A DNA stretch of 28,009 bases, taken from positions 1-28,009 of the IMG/VR virus record IMGVR_UViG_3300034198_008826; one strand, 5' to 3'. The position numbers and the translations under genes were made by a program. Shown piece after piece: positions 1-8,000 of this stretch. The first letter of the stretch is position 1. The number at the start of each line of letters is the position of its first letter. The notes below the pieces were generated by a model. The model was given only the letters and a program-made list of their open reading frames with translations, was not told the DNA's origin and ran no database searches. This DNA comes from a virus.

Positions 1-319
1 TATCCGTGGTGAAGTTGCACCACTTGGTGGACCAGCAGGTTATGTAGCACCATACGCATTTGGTATTCCAATTGTTGAAGTTCCACTCCTTAATGAAATC
101 CAAGCTGGAGATTATTCAGGACACACAGGTTCACACGGTGACATCCACCTTTCATTCCCAAATAACGTTGTTATCGGAATTAAGCGTGACGTAACTGTTT
201 ACCGTTTCTTCTGGCCTCGCAAGGACTCAGTTGAGTACACACTCTACACAAGAGTTGGTGTTCAAATTGAGCAAGCCGATGCATGGGTCGTTGTAAAGAT
301 CGTTAAGGTAGCTTCCTAA
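1..319 (+). CDS. Major capsid protein, C-terminal 105 residues (5' partial)
   Basis: An open frame enters the window at base 2 and ends at TAA 317-319; only the last 105 residues are visible. The end of the protein is rich in beta strands and aromatic residues (it contains the run FFWPRKDSVEYTLYTRVG and ends IVKVAS). This looks like the P-domain/C-terminal strand region of an HK97-fold major capsid protein. Position supports this: it lies just before the connector genes and is closed by a strong terminator, as expected for a very highly expressed gene. Codon choice (CGT/CGC arginine, GGT, CTT, CCA) differs from the AGA-rich tail genes and matches the major tail protein, another sign of high expression. 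The family is inferred from context and C-terminal character, since the N-terminal scaffold and E-loop are outside the window. Confidence 0.72.
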   Translation, partial: IRGEVAPLGGPAGYVAPYAFGIPIVEVPLLNEIQAGDYSGHTGSHGDIHLSFPNNVVIGIKRDVTVYRFFWPRKDSVEYTLYTRVGVQIEQADAWVVVKIVKVAS

Positions 320-336
320 TTTAGGAAATATACTAT

Positions 337-376
337 TAAAGACCCTCGAATTAATTTTCGAGGGTCTTTACCTTTT
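337..376 (+). terminator. Rho-independent terminator after the capsid gene
   Basis: A perfect 14-bp inverted repeat (337-350 with 357-370; core GACCCTC/GAGGGTC) closes on a 6-nt loop and is followed by CCTTTT. It starts 17 nt after the capsid stop codon. It should stop or reduce most capsid transcripts and so separate capsid dosage from the neck genes. The next promoter begins in its right arm. Confidence 0.85.
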
Positions 377-395
377 AAGCTCGTAATGCTATAAT
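367..395 (+). promoter_or_regulatory. Sigma-70-type promoter with extended -10, upstream of gene 418-825
   Basis: The -10 is a perfect TATAAT at 390-395 with TG at 387-388 (extended -10). A -35-like TTTACC sits at 367-372, exactly 17 nt away. Transcription would start near 402 and give a leader of about 16 nt carrying AAGGAG (407-412) before ATG 418. The -35 overlaps the last bases of the capsid terminator stem. Confidence 0.62.
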
Positions 396-417
396 TGAAC
401 AGAACAAAGGAGATTAT

Positions 418-825
418 ATGTCATTTTCAACAATGAAAATCGCAGAACTCAAACAAATCGCAGAAGACTTTGCAGTGGACCTACCTAATTCAAAGAGCAA
501 AGCAGAAATTATCGCAGCCTTCGCAGAAGAAGGCGTAACTTGGGAAATTTACCAAAAGACATTAAAGAATCTAGAAGATGATTCAATTGAGGCGGATGAA
601 GCAATAGAAGTATTGCCAAAGTTTGACCCAAAGGCGGCAACACCAGAAGATACAACTTTAGTTAGAATGACTAGAGCAAACTTCAGATATGATATTCTTG
701 GATTTACCTTTACAAAGGAACATCCATTTGTAGCTATGCCAACAGAAAAAGCAGAAGAACTTTTTAGAATTGAAGAGGGATTTCGCATGGCTACAGCTAC
801 TGAAGTAAAAGATTTTTACAACTAA
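418..825 (+). CDS. Small SAP/HeH-like protein after the capsid gene (head-tail region)
   Basis: 135 residues; ATG 418 has AAGGAG five bases upstream. Residues 6-40 (MKIAELKQIAEDF, then SKSKAEIIAAFAEEG) resemble the short helix-extension-helix (SAP/HeH/LEM/Rho-N-like) fold often found in phage proteins near the capsid gene. The middle is acidic. The last ~50 residues (HPFVAMPTEKAEELF, then EGFRMATATEVKDFY) resemble the C-terminal part of small connector or head-decoration proteins that read an 'HPF..., GFR.A...EV..FY' pattern. It sits between the capsid gene and the adaptor, and begins a transcription unit through the promoter at 367-395. A role in head completion or capsid decoration is inferred from position; no catalytic motif is seen. 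Confidence 0.6.
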   Translation: MSFSTMKIAELKQIAEDFAVDLPNSKSKAEIIAAFAEEGVTWEIYQKTLKNLEDDSIEADEAIEVLPKFDPKAATPEDTTLVRMTRANFRYDILGFTFTKEHPFVAMPTEKAEELFRIEEGFRMATATEVKDFYN

Positions 826-837
826 AAGGAAGATTAA

Positions 838-1830
838 ATGGCTGAGTTATACGTAAATAGCAACGGAGTTTTGCGTCAAAAAATTTATTGGGCAGGAAAG
901 CCAGTAGATACAGATAATGATGTTTCTGTTGCTGTTTACGATGTAACTGAAGATCCAGCAATTATTCCAGCACTTTCCCCAACATCATTGTTGGGAACAT
1001 ATGCTGCTTCAAATTTAGAAACAGATAATGGAAACTATGAATTAGTTCTTCCATTTAATCTGACTGAAAGAAATAGAAAATTAAAGCTAATTTGGTCTTA
1101 TAGTGTAAATGGAGAGGCTGGACAGCAAACTACGTTTGTTGATGTTGTAACTCCATATACAAATATTTCTGAAGCAATTGATGCTTTAAATTTTGGAGTA
1201 GACCCATCAGACCCAGACTATAAGTCATATGAAGAACTTATGCGGGCAGAAGCTTACGCAAGAAAACTTATTGAGAATTATACATTTGACCAATTTTATC
1301 TTTATGATGATGTTCAAATTGTTTATGGAGCAGGCGACGATTCAATTGCTACTCTTTACAAGGTAAATCAAATTCATGAATTATATGCAAATGATATTCT
1401 ATTGCTTGATAATCCTCACAATATAAATAATATTGGATATGATATTATTCCAGCATCAACTGGATATGGAATTAAAATTGATAGAGGTTCTTCAATCACA
1501 AGAGACAACACCGTGTACCTTGCAAATGGAATGGTGTCTCCAACTGTATATGATTTAGGATTTCAAGGTTTCTTTCAAAAAGGTGTTGCCTACAGAGTCC
1601 AAGGAAGATTTGGATGGGATGCTATCCCAGACGAAGTAAGTCTTGCAACAATTGAACTCATGAAAGATTTCTTTAACAGAGATACACAATGGAAACATAA
1701 GTATGTAAAGAATATTCAGACATTTGACTGGAATTTTGAATATGATCCAGGAGTTTATAATGGAACAGGAAACTTTTATGCTGACAGCATTCTTTCAAAT
1801 TATGTTGTCAAGCAAATGTTGGTGATCTAA
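838..1830 (+). CDS. Head-tail adaptor (gp6/gp15-type) with N-terminal beta-sandwich
   Basis: 330 residues, ATG preceded by AAGGAAG. Residues 1-105 are beta-rich (VLRQKIYWAGKPVD, then YELVLPF and FVDVVTPY), suggesting an Ig-like or decoration-type sandwich. From about residue 125 the sequence becomes helical, with EELMRAEAYARKLIENYTFDQ. That matches the opening helices of phage head-tail connector (adaptor) proteins of the HK97 gp6/SPP1 gp15 kind, which bind the bottom of the portal ring. The adaptor family is usually 100-200 residues, so this is a long, two-part version. It is followed by a TAATG junction to the head-closure gene. The adaptor call rests on the helix pattern and gene order; the role of the N-terminal sandwich is unknown. 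Confidence 0.6.
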   Translation: MAELYVNSNGVLRQKIYWAGKPVDTDNDVSVAVYDVTEDPAIIPALSPTSLLGTYAASNLETDNGNYELVLPFNLTERNRKLKLIWSYSVNGEAGQQTTFVDVVTPYTNISEAIDALNFGVDPSDPDYKSYEELMRAEAYARKLIENYTFDQFYLYDDVQIVYGAGDDSIATLYKVNQIHELYANDILLLDNPHNINNIGYDIIPASTGYGIKIDRGSSITRDNTVYLANGMVSPTVYDLGFQGFFQKGVAYRVQGRFGWDAIPDEVSLATIELMKDFFNRDTQWKHKYVKNIQTFDWNFEYDPGVYNGTGNFYADSILSNYVVKQMLVI

Positions 1831-2258
1831 TGTTAGCAGATTTGGTAGGAACAATCCTGTCAATGAAGGTTGACATTTATGTACAACAAGATTTTCAGGA
1901 TACAGACACAGGTGCAATTAAAAAGTCTTGGATTTTAGACAGAACAATACCATGTTTTGCAAAAGGAAATATTTCAAATTCTTCAAGTGGTCGTGGATCT
2001 GACAGACAAAAATATGGAACAAGATACAAAGACATTGAATCAATTTCAGTAAGAGTTGGAGAATTTATTTCTCACAGAGAAAAACTTGTAAATATTAGAA
2101 GTGATAAAGATCAAACATTATGGTTTGAATTAAATTATCCAACAAGTACACCTACTGTTTTTGAAGTTGTTGGCAATACTCCAATTACCGATCCGTTCGG
2201 TGCAGTACTTGGATACAACTTGATGTGTGCAAGATCGGAAAATCAGACAATTGATTAA
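1830..2258 (+). CDS. Head closure protein (SPP1 gp16 / lambda gpFII type)
   Basis: 142 residues. The start ATG shares one base with the preceding stop (TAATG), and there is no strong ribosome site, so coupled translation is likely. The N-terminal segment MKVDIYVQQDFQDTDTGAI (an internal Met at residue 12) has the usual opening of head-closure 'stopper' proteins: a strand describing a tag such as 'DTGAIKKSW', followed by a small beta barrel (IESISVRVGEFIS, VFEVVGNTPITD). These proteins dock under the adaptor and form the interface to the tail. Length and place in the neck cluster fit. Sequence similarity in this family is always weak, so the assignment leans on gene order. Confidence 0.55.
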   Translation: MLADLVGTILSMKVDIYVQQDFQDTDTGAIKKSWILDRTIPCFAKGNISNSSSGRGSDRQKYGTRYKDIESISVRVGEFISHREKLVNIRSDKDQTLWFELNYPTSTPTVFEVVGNTPITDPFGAVLGYNLMCARSENQTID

Positions 2259-3042
2259 CAATACAATAGCTCTAGAAACAGCTTCACGAGGCTTAGAACG
2301 ACTTATGGTGGGTTCTAAGCAAAAAGGAGTTATAGACGATGGCGGGACAGTTCAAAAAATTTCTGCTGGACTTTATTATCAGGTTAATGTAATGAATTCA
2401 ATGGTAACAGAAGATTGCATATCTCAAGGATATGTAAATAAAATATTTAATAAGATTAAGTTTGATTTAAATGAATTTATGGATATGCAAGCAAGATCTA
2501 AACCAAAATCATTTCACCATGTTTATGAATGGGGAAAAGTTGGTCAATCAGATTCAAGATTGTTTACAATTAATAGATCTAAGCAAAATGGGTTTAATTT
2601 TGTTTTAGGATATGATTTTAAACTTTCAACAACAACTGTTCCAGAAAAAGGAAAAAATCCAAAAAAATATGTTTTTAAAAATAAAGCAATGGTTATGGAA
2701 TATGCAGAGCAAGTAATTGTTCGTCCAAAAAATCCAAAGGCAGGTTTAGCTTTTGATATTGATGGAAAGTTTATTACCCTTGCTGCTGGAAAATCTGTTA
2801 AGATTAATAACCCAGGCGGTAAAGATGTTAAACTTTCATTTGCAAATGCATATACAAGATTTATGTCTGGGCCAGTTCAAAATTCAATTGCTATGTCTGG
2901 AGCTAAAGAATCATTTCAGGCAGTAATAGCAAACTCTATGCATTTGCCAGGTATGATAAAAGCAAAATCTTATTCCTATAATCCAGCATCTGTTAAGAAT
3001 GCCGCAAAGAATGCAGTTCAATTGAACGGGAGAAACATGTGA
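2227..3042 (+). CDS. Neck/minor tail protein, HK97 gp10-like (probable)
   Basis: 271 residues from GTG 2227, overlapping the upstream gene by 32 bases. A start at TTG 2251 (8-base overlap) or ATG 2305 is also possible; none has a good ribosome site. The protein is basic, with lysine-rich stretches and no recognisable catalytic motif. It includes a region around 'HHVYEWGKVG' and a C-terminal helical/basic tail. Position between the head-closure and tail-terminator genes is where gp10-type neck proteins sit. It ends in GTGA shared with the next gene. The function is inferred from gene order; the sequence alone does not name the family. Confidence 0.42.
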   Translation: MQDRKIRQLINNTIALETASRGLERLMVGSKQKGVIDDGGTVQKISAGLYYQVNVMNSMVTEDCISQGYVNKIFNKIKFDLNEFMDMQARSKPKSFHHVYEWGKVGQSDSRLFTINRSKQNGFNFVLGYDFKLSTTTVPEKGKNPKKYVFKNKAMVMEYAEQVIVRPKNPKAGLAFDIDGKFITLAAGKSVKINNPGGKDVKLSFANAYTRFMSGPVQNSIAMSGAKESFQAVIANSMHLPGMIKAKSYSYNPASVKNAAKNAVQLNGRNM

Positions 3043-3551
3043 GTGTAAATTACAAATTGGATTCAGCTAATGAAGTTCGTAAATTTTTATGGCGGGAATT
3101 AGAAGCACAGGGAATCTTCAAAGAGACAGACTATTATTCTGATAATGTTGGGGAGATAATTATCCCTATTATTCCAGTACAACAACAGCCAGAATTAAAT
3201 CAATTCCTTAATGGTAAAAAGCACATAGTCTATGATAAAACTAATATGACTTATGACTCTAATTGGCTTATATGCACTGAAAAGATGCAGTTTACTTTAT
3301 ATGCAATTGATGTGTCTGATATCAATGAAATGAGAAACTTCATTATTGACCTATTTAGAAGAATGGATGAGTCAGCCAGAGATATTAATAGCTTTATGGG
3401 AAATGCTAGTCTTATTAGATTTCATACAATTTATATGTCTGATATATCCCCAATTGCCCCATCAGAAGAATTGCAGGGATTCCTTTCAGCAGATGTTATT
3501 ATTGAGGTAAAGTATTCAAGAGACGTAAATTCAGCAGGTAGATACAAATAA
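3039..3551 (+). CDS. Tail terminator protein (probable)
   Basis: 170 residues from GTG 3039, overlapping the previous stop by 4 bases (GTGA), with GGGAG 3028-3032 upstream. The pattern is a helix (SANEVRKFLWRELEAQG), a strand/loop segment (IPIIPVQQQPEL), strand pairs around QFTLYAIDVSD, a long helix (NEMRNFIIDLFRRMDE), and a final strand VIIEVKYSRD. This alpha/beta layout is typical of lambda gpU / SPP1 gp17-like tail terminators, which form a ring that caps the finished tail tube. It is the last gene before the major tail protein, the expected place. Moderately sure; the fold has not been tested. Confidence 0.55.
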   Translation: MSVNYKLDSANEVRKFLWRELEAQGIFKETDYYSDNVGEIIIPIIPVQQQPELNQFLNGKKHIVYDKTNMTYDSNWLICTEKMQFTLYAIDVSDINEMRNFIIDLFRRMDESARDINSFMGNASLIRFHTIYMSDISPIAPSEELQGFLSADVIIEVKYSRDVNSAGRYK

Positions 3552-3554
3552 CCC

Positions 3555-3583
3555 TTGCTTTATGAACTGATCAACTGTAAAAT
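3555..3583 (+). promoter_or_regulatory. Probable promoter for the major tail protein gene
   Basis: TTGCTT (3555-3560) and TAAAAT (3578-3583) are separated by exactly 17 nt, just after the tail-terminator stop. The -10 matches 5 of 6 bases and the -35 matches 3 of 6, so it is weaker than the other promoters described here. A start near 3590 would give a leader of about 60 nt that includes the small ORF 3599-3631. Confidence 0.4.
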
Positions 3584-3598
3584 TAGAACTGAGGAAAG

Positions 3599-3631
3599 AT
3601 GCCTAGCCAGCAGCCACTAAAAAATTTATAG
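3599..3631 (+). CDS. Ten-codon leader ORF upstream of the major tail gene (possible)
   Basis: ATG 3599 starts a 10-residue frame, MPSQQPLKNL, ending at TAG 3629-3631. A purine-rich GAGGAAAG (3591-3598) lies directly before it and could act as its ribosome site. It is 21 nt upstream of the ATG of the major tail gene, inside its probable leader and just before that gene's AGGAGG. It may be a leader peptide, a relic of an older start, or chance. No conserved domain is possible at this length, so it stays tentative. Confidence 0.25.
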   Translation: MPSQQPLKNL

Positions 3632-3652
3632 TATTCCAGGAGGTGGAAATAA

Positions 3653-4297
3653 ATGGCATTTGAAGCAAAAAATATTATTGTCGGAGCAGCACCGCTGTTC
3701 TTGTCAAAAAAGGATTCAACTAACGCAACATACGCAATAGTTCTTCCAGAAGGAACTAACGTAACAGCTAATACTTCAATTTATGATCCAGCAACTCGTG
3801 AGTTGTCAGGAGCAGGATTATCAGCAGCATATGCAAACGTTGGTTACACAAACAACGGTCTACAAATTACTTACAACCCAACATACGGTTCAGTAACAGT
3901 TGACCAGCTTCTTGATACAGCTAAGCTGTTCAAGGAGTCAATGGAAGTAATGCTTGCAACTGAATTTACAGAAGCAACACTTGAGAACGTTCTTAAGGTA
4001 TTTGGTCAAGGAGCAGACACTCTTTCAAACGATACTCTAGGACTCGAAGCAGGTGCTCTTGGTCAAGAGCCAACAGAGCGTCAACTTATCGCTGTAGGTC
4101 TTGCACCACGTTCATCAGCAAACAAGAAGCGTGAGCGTGTATATTATGCACGTCGTGTACTTTCTGTACAGCAGTCACAATTCACACTTGCACGTAATAA
4201 CCCAACAGTATTTCCAGTAACCTTCCGTCTTCTTCCAGATGCAGCATATGCAGGAGCAGAATACGGTAAGATTATTGACCGTGTAATTGAAGCTTAA
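3653..4297 (+). CDS. Major tail tube protein
   Basis: 214 residues, ATG preceded by an excellent AGGAGG (3639-3644). It begins MAFEAKNIIVGAAPLFLSKK and has the features of a tail tube subunit: an opening strand 'KNIIVGAAPLFLS', alternating short strands, a central Gly/Asn loop region, and a C-terminal 'FPVTFRLLPDAAY' strand followed by a short helix. It lies between the tail terminator and the chaperone pair, the standard place. It has its own probable promoter upstream and a terminator downstream, consistent with hundreds of copies per tail. All ten arginines use CGT, whereas tail genes around it mostly use AGA; this points to selection for fast translation. The identity is firm by context, less so by motif. 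Confidence 0.78.
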   Translation: MAFEAKNIIVGAAPLFLSKKDSTNATYAIVLPEGTNVTANTSIYDPATRELSGAGLSAAYANVGYTNNGLQITYNPTYGSVTVDQLLDTAKLFKESMEVMLATEFTEATLENVLKVFGQGADTLSNDTLGLEAGALGQEPTERQLIAVGLAPRSSANKKRERVYYARRVLSVQQSQFTLARNNPTVFPVTFRLLPDAAYAGAEYGKIIDRVIEA

Positions 4298-4327
4298 TTC
4301 AAAACTTAATAACAACTTAATATAGAG

Positions 4328-4365
4328 GCATGGCCCCCAGAAATGGGGGTCCATGCATTTGGTTT
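4328..4365 (+). terminator. Terminator-like hairpin after the major tail gene
   Basis: GCATGGCCCCCA (4328-4339) pairs with TGGGGGTCCATGC (4344-4356): 12 bp with a single bulged T at 4350, closing on a GAAA tetraloop (4340-4343). The tail is ATTTGGTTT, so the U-run is broken and termination may be partial. It lies 30 nt after the major tail stop and immediately before the next promoter. Confidence 0.72.
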
Positions 4366-4387
4366 ATCAAAACACTTTTGATATAAT
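4359..4387 (+). promoter_or_regulatory. Extended -10 promoter for the chaperone/tape-measure block
   Basis: TATAAT 4382-4387 is preceded by TG at 4379-4380 (TGA-TATAAT). A weak TTGGTT at 4359-4364 lies 17 nt upstream. A start near 4394 would leave a short leader containing AGGAAGAGG (4398-4406) ahead of TTG 4413. Same layout as the promoter at 367-395: terminator, then extended -10, then a short leader. Confidence 0.55.
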
Positions 4388-4412
4388 TAAAGAAATTAGG
4401 AAGAGGAATAAA

Positions 4413-4745
4413 TTGGCAACTACAGTATATAATGTAGAAGAAATCGAATTACAAAGCGGAGATAAGGTAAAGCTTAAGCCTTTATCAATTAAAGAACTTA
4501 GAGAGTTCATGGTCGTCATCGGAAAGACGGCAAACGTATCAACAGAAGATGAAACATTAGATATCCTTATTGAGGCATGTGGAGTAGCACTTAAGAAGCA
4601 GCTACCAGATTTGGTTACAAATAAAGATGCATTTGAAGATGCACTTGATGTTCCAACAATCAACAGAATTCTTGAGGTTTGTGGCGGAATTAATATGTCA
4701 GACCCAAACCTTCTGGCGGCTCAAGTTCTAACTGGTCAGAACTAG
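4413..4745 (+). CDS. Tail assembly chaperone, short form (G-type)
   Basis: 110 residues from TTG 4413. I chose this start because AGGAAGAGG (4398-4406) is well placed, the protein then begins MATTVYNVEEIELQSGDKV, and the alternative ATG 4353 lies inside the terminator hairpin upstream of the promoter. Short acidic chaperones of this kind have a small beta N-terminus ('IELQSGDKVKLKPLS') followed by helices ('IKELREFMVVIG'). They hold the tape measure protein soluble while the tube forms. The gene lies between the major tail and tape measure genes and ends at TAG 4743-4745 within the overlap with the -1 frame, which is the standard design. Conventional termination gives this G-like product. Confidence 0.8.
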   Translation: MATTVYNVEEIELQSGDKVKLKPLSIKELREFMVVIGKTANVSTEDETLDILIEACGVALKKQLPDLVTNKDAFEDALDVPTINRILEVCGGINMSDPNLLAAQVLTGQN

Positions 4746-5077
4746 ATCTAGCCGCTTTAGAAGGACAAGTTTTTCTACTAGGTTTTTGGAAAAATTTTGA
4801 GGACCTAGAAGAAAATCTTTCAATGCCAGAACTTATACACATACTTAAAACTATGGGCAAGAAAGAAGATGATAACAGAAGATTCCAGGCTTCATTGCAG
4901 GGAATAAACCTTGGAGAGGATGAGGTCATTGAGGAAGAGCATTCAAGTTTTGATGAGATCAAAATGAGAGCACTTGGAATTAATGGACTCGAAAACGATA
5001 TCATTGCTCTTCGTGGTTCTGCAGCATCAGCAAAAGGTTTTGGAATAAACGAAGGACTTGGTTATTCCGAAGAATAA
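4413..5077 (+). CDS. Tail assembly chaperone, long form by -1 ribosomal frameshift (GT-type)
   Basis: If ribosomes slip back one base at CCCAAAC (4703-4709), the product is 99 residues of the short form followed by 122 residues read in the -1 frame (4709-5077), 221 in total. The -1 frame is open from 4694, and its joined sequence reads PSGGSSSNWSELDLAALEG after the slip. The flexible Gly/Ser linker is typical of GT fusions. The second half contains an acidic helical domain (MPELIHILKTMGKKEDD) and ends GYSEE. An ATG at 4823 lies within this frame but has no ribosome site, so independent translation is unlikely. The G and GT forms together load and measure the tape measure protein. The tape measure ATG follows 3 bases later. 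Confidence 0.78.
4703..4755 (+). promoter_or_regulatory. Programmed -1 frameshift site: slippery heptamer plus stem-loop
   Basis: C CCA AAC is in the zero frame of the chaperone gene (codons GAC-CCA-AAC), the canonical X-XXY-YYZ layout. Six nt downstream an outer stem GCGGCT (4716-4721)/AGCCGC (4750-4755) encloses an inner stem AGTTCT (4724-4729)/AGAACT (4738-4743) with an 8-nt loop. A downstream RNA structure at this spacing commonly promotes slippage. Confidence 0.82.
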
Positions 5078-5080
5078 AAA

Positions 5081-8000
5081 ATGACAGAGAACATTAATAC
5101 CCAGATCACCGCTAGTGCTGACTTTTCTAGTTTAATAAGTCAGATACACCAAGCGGTATCTCAATTAGCTCTCTTGCAACAAAAAATCGGTGCATCAAAT
5201 GTAGCACTGAGTCAACAAATAAATGCAAGTAATAATGCATTTGCAAATACATTAAAAAATAGTAATCAATTTAGCACACACTTTGTAACCTTAGCTGGAG
5301 ATACTGAAAAATTTGGTAAAGCTTTAGATCAAGGAAAACTAAAGTTAAAAGACTATTATAATTCTTGGCAACAATATCATCGCCAAGGCACTGGATTAAT
5401 CAAAGATCTGGCAAAACAACAAGCGGCATTACAAAATGCAATTGTTCAACCTATGGGCAGAAATGCTCAAGGACAAATGCAGTTCAATGTACATGTTCCA
5501 GCTGGAATTGACGAGCTTGCAAATAAAACAAAAATTGCTAAGCAAGAAATGTCAATCCTTAATAAAGTTATGTCTGACGGGGCCAACCAGTTAATTAACT
5601 GGGGAAAGAATACACAGTGGGCAGGCCGCCAATTAACAGTAGGTTTAACAGTTCCAATGGCAGCATTTGGACAAGCTGCAGCACAATCATTTATGCAGAT
5701 TGATACAGAACTAACAAGACTTACAAAAGTTTATGGCGGACTGTCTGCTACCTCACAAACAGAGTTAACAAAAGTAAGAAATGAAACTATCAAAACAGCA
5801 AAAGAACTTTCTTCTGCATACGGAGTTAACTTTAAAGAAACTATTGCTTTAGCAGCTGACATTGCTGCAACAGGTAAACAAGGCAATGAACTTATGTCTT
5901 CACTTAGGGAAACAACAAGATTGTCTGTTCTTGGTGAAGTAAGTAGACAAGATGCAATGAAAGCAACTCTCGCTATTCAAAATGCATTTAAACAAAATAC
6001 AACAGAACTTGGTCAATCAATTGACTTCCTTAACGCTGTTGAAAACCAAACATCAACCACACTTCAAGATTTGGTTAATGCTATTCCAAAAGCTGGTCCA
6101 GTTGTAAAGGGCTTGGGCGGAAATGTAAAAGACCTTGCATTAATGTTGGTAGCAATGAAAGAAGGAGGCGTTGATGCCGCTTCTGCTGCAAACGGATTAA
6201 AGTCAGCACTTGGATCTTTAATTAATCCAACAAAAACAGCAAAGGGATTATTCCAATCTTTTGGTATTGATCTTGGATCTATTGTAAATAATAATGCTGG
6301 CCATGTAACAGATACGATTATGGCATTGCAAGAGGCATTAAATAAATTAAATCCATTACAAAAACAACAAGCTTTAGAAGCTTTGTTTGGTAAGTACCAG
6401 TTTGCAAGAATGGGTGCACTGTTTGACAATCTAGGTAAAAAGGGAAGCCAAACGCTTCAGGTATTAGATTTGATGAAAGCAAGCACACAAGATCTTGCTG
6501 GAGTAGCACAACGAGAATTAGCACAGCAAACAGAGTCAGCATCTGGAAAGTATAAAAGAGCACTCGAATCATTAAGAGCAGATTTAGCAACAGTAGGATC
6601 TGGATTTTTGGGAGTGTCAACAAATCTTCTTAAAATTGCTGATGGAATCCTTAAGGCTTTTAATGCACTTCCATCTCCAGTCAAAAAGTTTGTAACTTTA
6701 TTGGGTGGGTTAACAGCTGTAGCAGGACCAATTATTATGCTTACTGGTGTATTCTCAAACTTCTTGGGATACGTACTTAAAGGTTTTGCTGGTATTAGAG
6801 CATTCTTTAGTCATGCAGATAAGTTTAAATTATTAACTCCAGATATTAGAGCAGCAAATGAAGCTGGTCTTTTAATTGAAAAAACATTTTATTCAGATGC
6901 AGAAGCAGCAATTGTATTAAAAAATGCATTATCAGCACTTAAACTAGAAATGCAACAAATTGCTGCATTGGCAAACGAACATACTATTACAGCTAAGCCA
7001 CTTGTTGGTGGAATTAGTGGCACACAAATTGGCGGACTCGATTTTGCACATTATAATCCACAAGCTAGATTAACAGAAGAGCAAAGACTACAACAAACTT
7101 TTCATACAGCAATTCCATTAGATCCATCTACTAATAAAAAGATTGGTGAAAATCCACAGGTAATGATGATGCCAGGTCAGGGCATTGCAAAAGTTCAGGG
7201 ATTGACAATGATTAATGGAGCAACCACTGGAATTAATGCGGCAGAGTCTGCAAAGTGGAATGCTATGATGACAACAATGGCAATGCGTACTAAGTCTGAA
7301 ATGCAAGCCGTAGAAAAAGTTTTGATAGAAACAGGACAATTGCCAGCAGAATTTATGGCAGACTTTAATGTTATTCTTCCAAAGATGCAGGCAATTGCAA
7401 CAACTGCAGCAGAATCTTCTGCTAGAGTTGCTCGTTCTGCAGAACAAGGAATTCTTTCTGTTAAGGCAGCTCAATCCGAAATTGAAGCAATTAATGCTGC
7501 AATGATTGCAGATATGAATGCCCTTAGTATTGCATCTGGAGTTCCGCAAGCTAGAATGACAATGGTTCCAGGAACCAATACAGCTATTGCTTCAGGTACT
7601 GCAGTTGCTGGAAATCAAGATTACAATATGAGATCTGTTTTAAGAAGTGGCGAAGGAAGAATGGGTGGTATTACTTCTAGAATATCAAACGCACTTAAAA
7701 TTGGAATTAGAAGAATTAAACTGCAAAATGGTGGAACAGCAATTGGACATTATTCAAAGGGATTTACTCCAAAATCTGCTATGGCAGCCGCAAGAATGCT
7801 CAAAGCTTTTGCAAAAAGATCTTCTGGTATTGGTGGATTAAGAACTCCTAATTTAAGAGGAACTGGAAGTGGTCCTTCTACAATTAGTGCATCTGAAGCG
7901 GGAACTGGAATATCATTTGGATTATTAACAAAGAGAAACTCTAAGGTATATCAAGATCCAACAATTCAAGAATATGGAATTACTCCAACATCTGGAAATG

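Noticed and set aside
4353-4412. ATG 4353 as the start of the tail-assembly chaperone
   Set aside because: It lies inside the terminator hairpin and upstream of the -10. TTG 4413 follows a good AGGAAGAGG and gives the usual N-terminus.
4823-5077. Independent 84-residue gene starting at ATG 4823
   Set aside because: No ribosome site; the same frame is open upstream to 4694 and fits a -1 frameshift fusion.
7647-7841. Short + strand frames inside the tape measure and fibre genes
   Set aside because: Low-complexity Leu/Gln-rich shadows of Ala/Gln-rich coding sequence in another frame.
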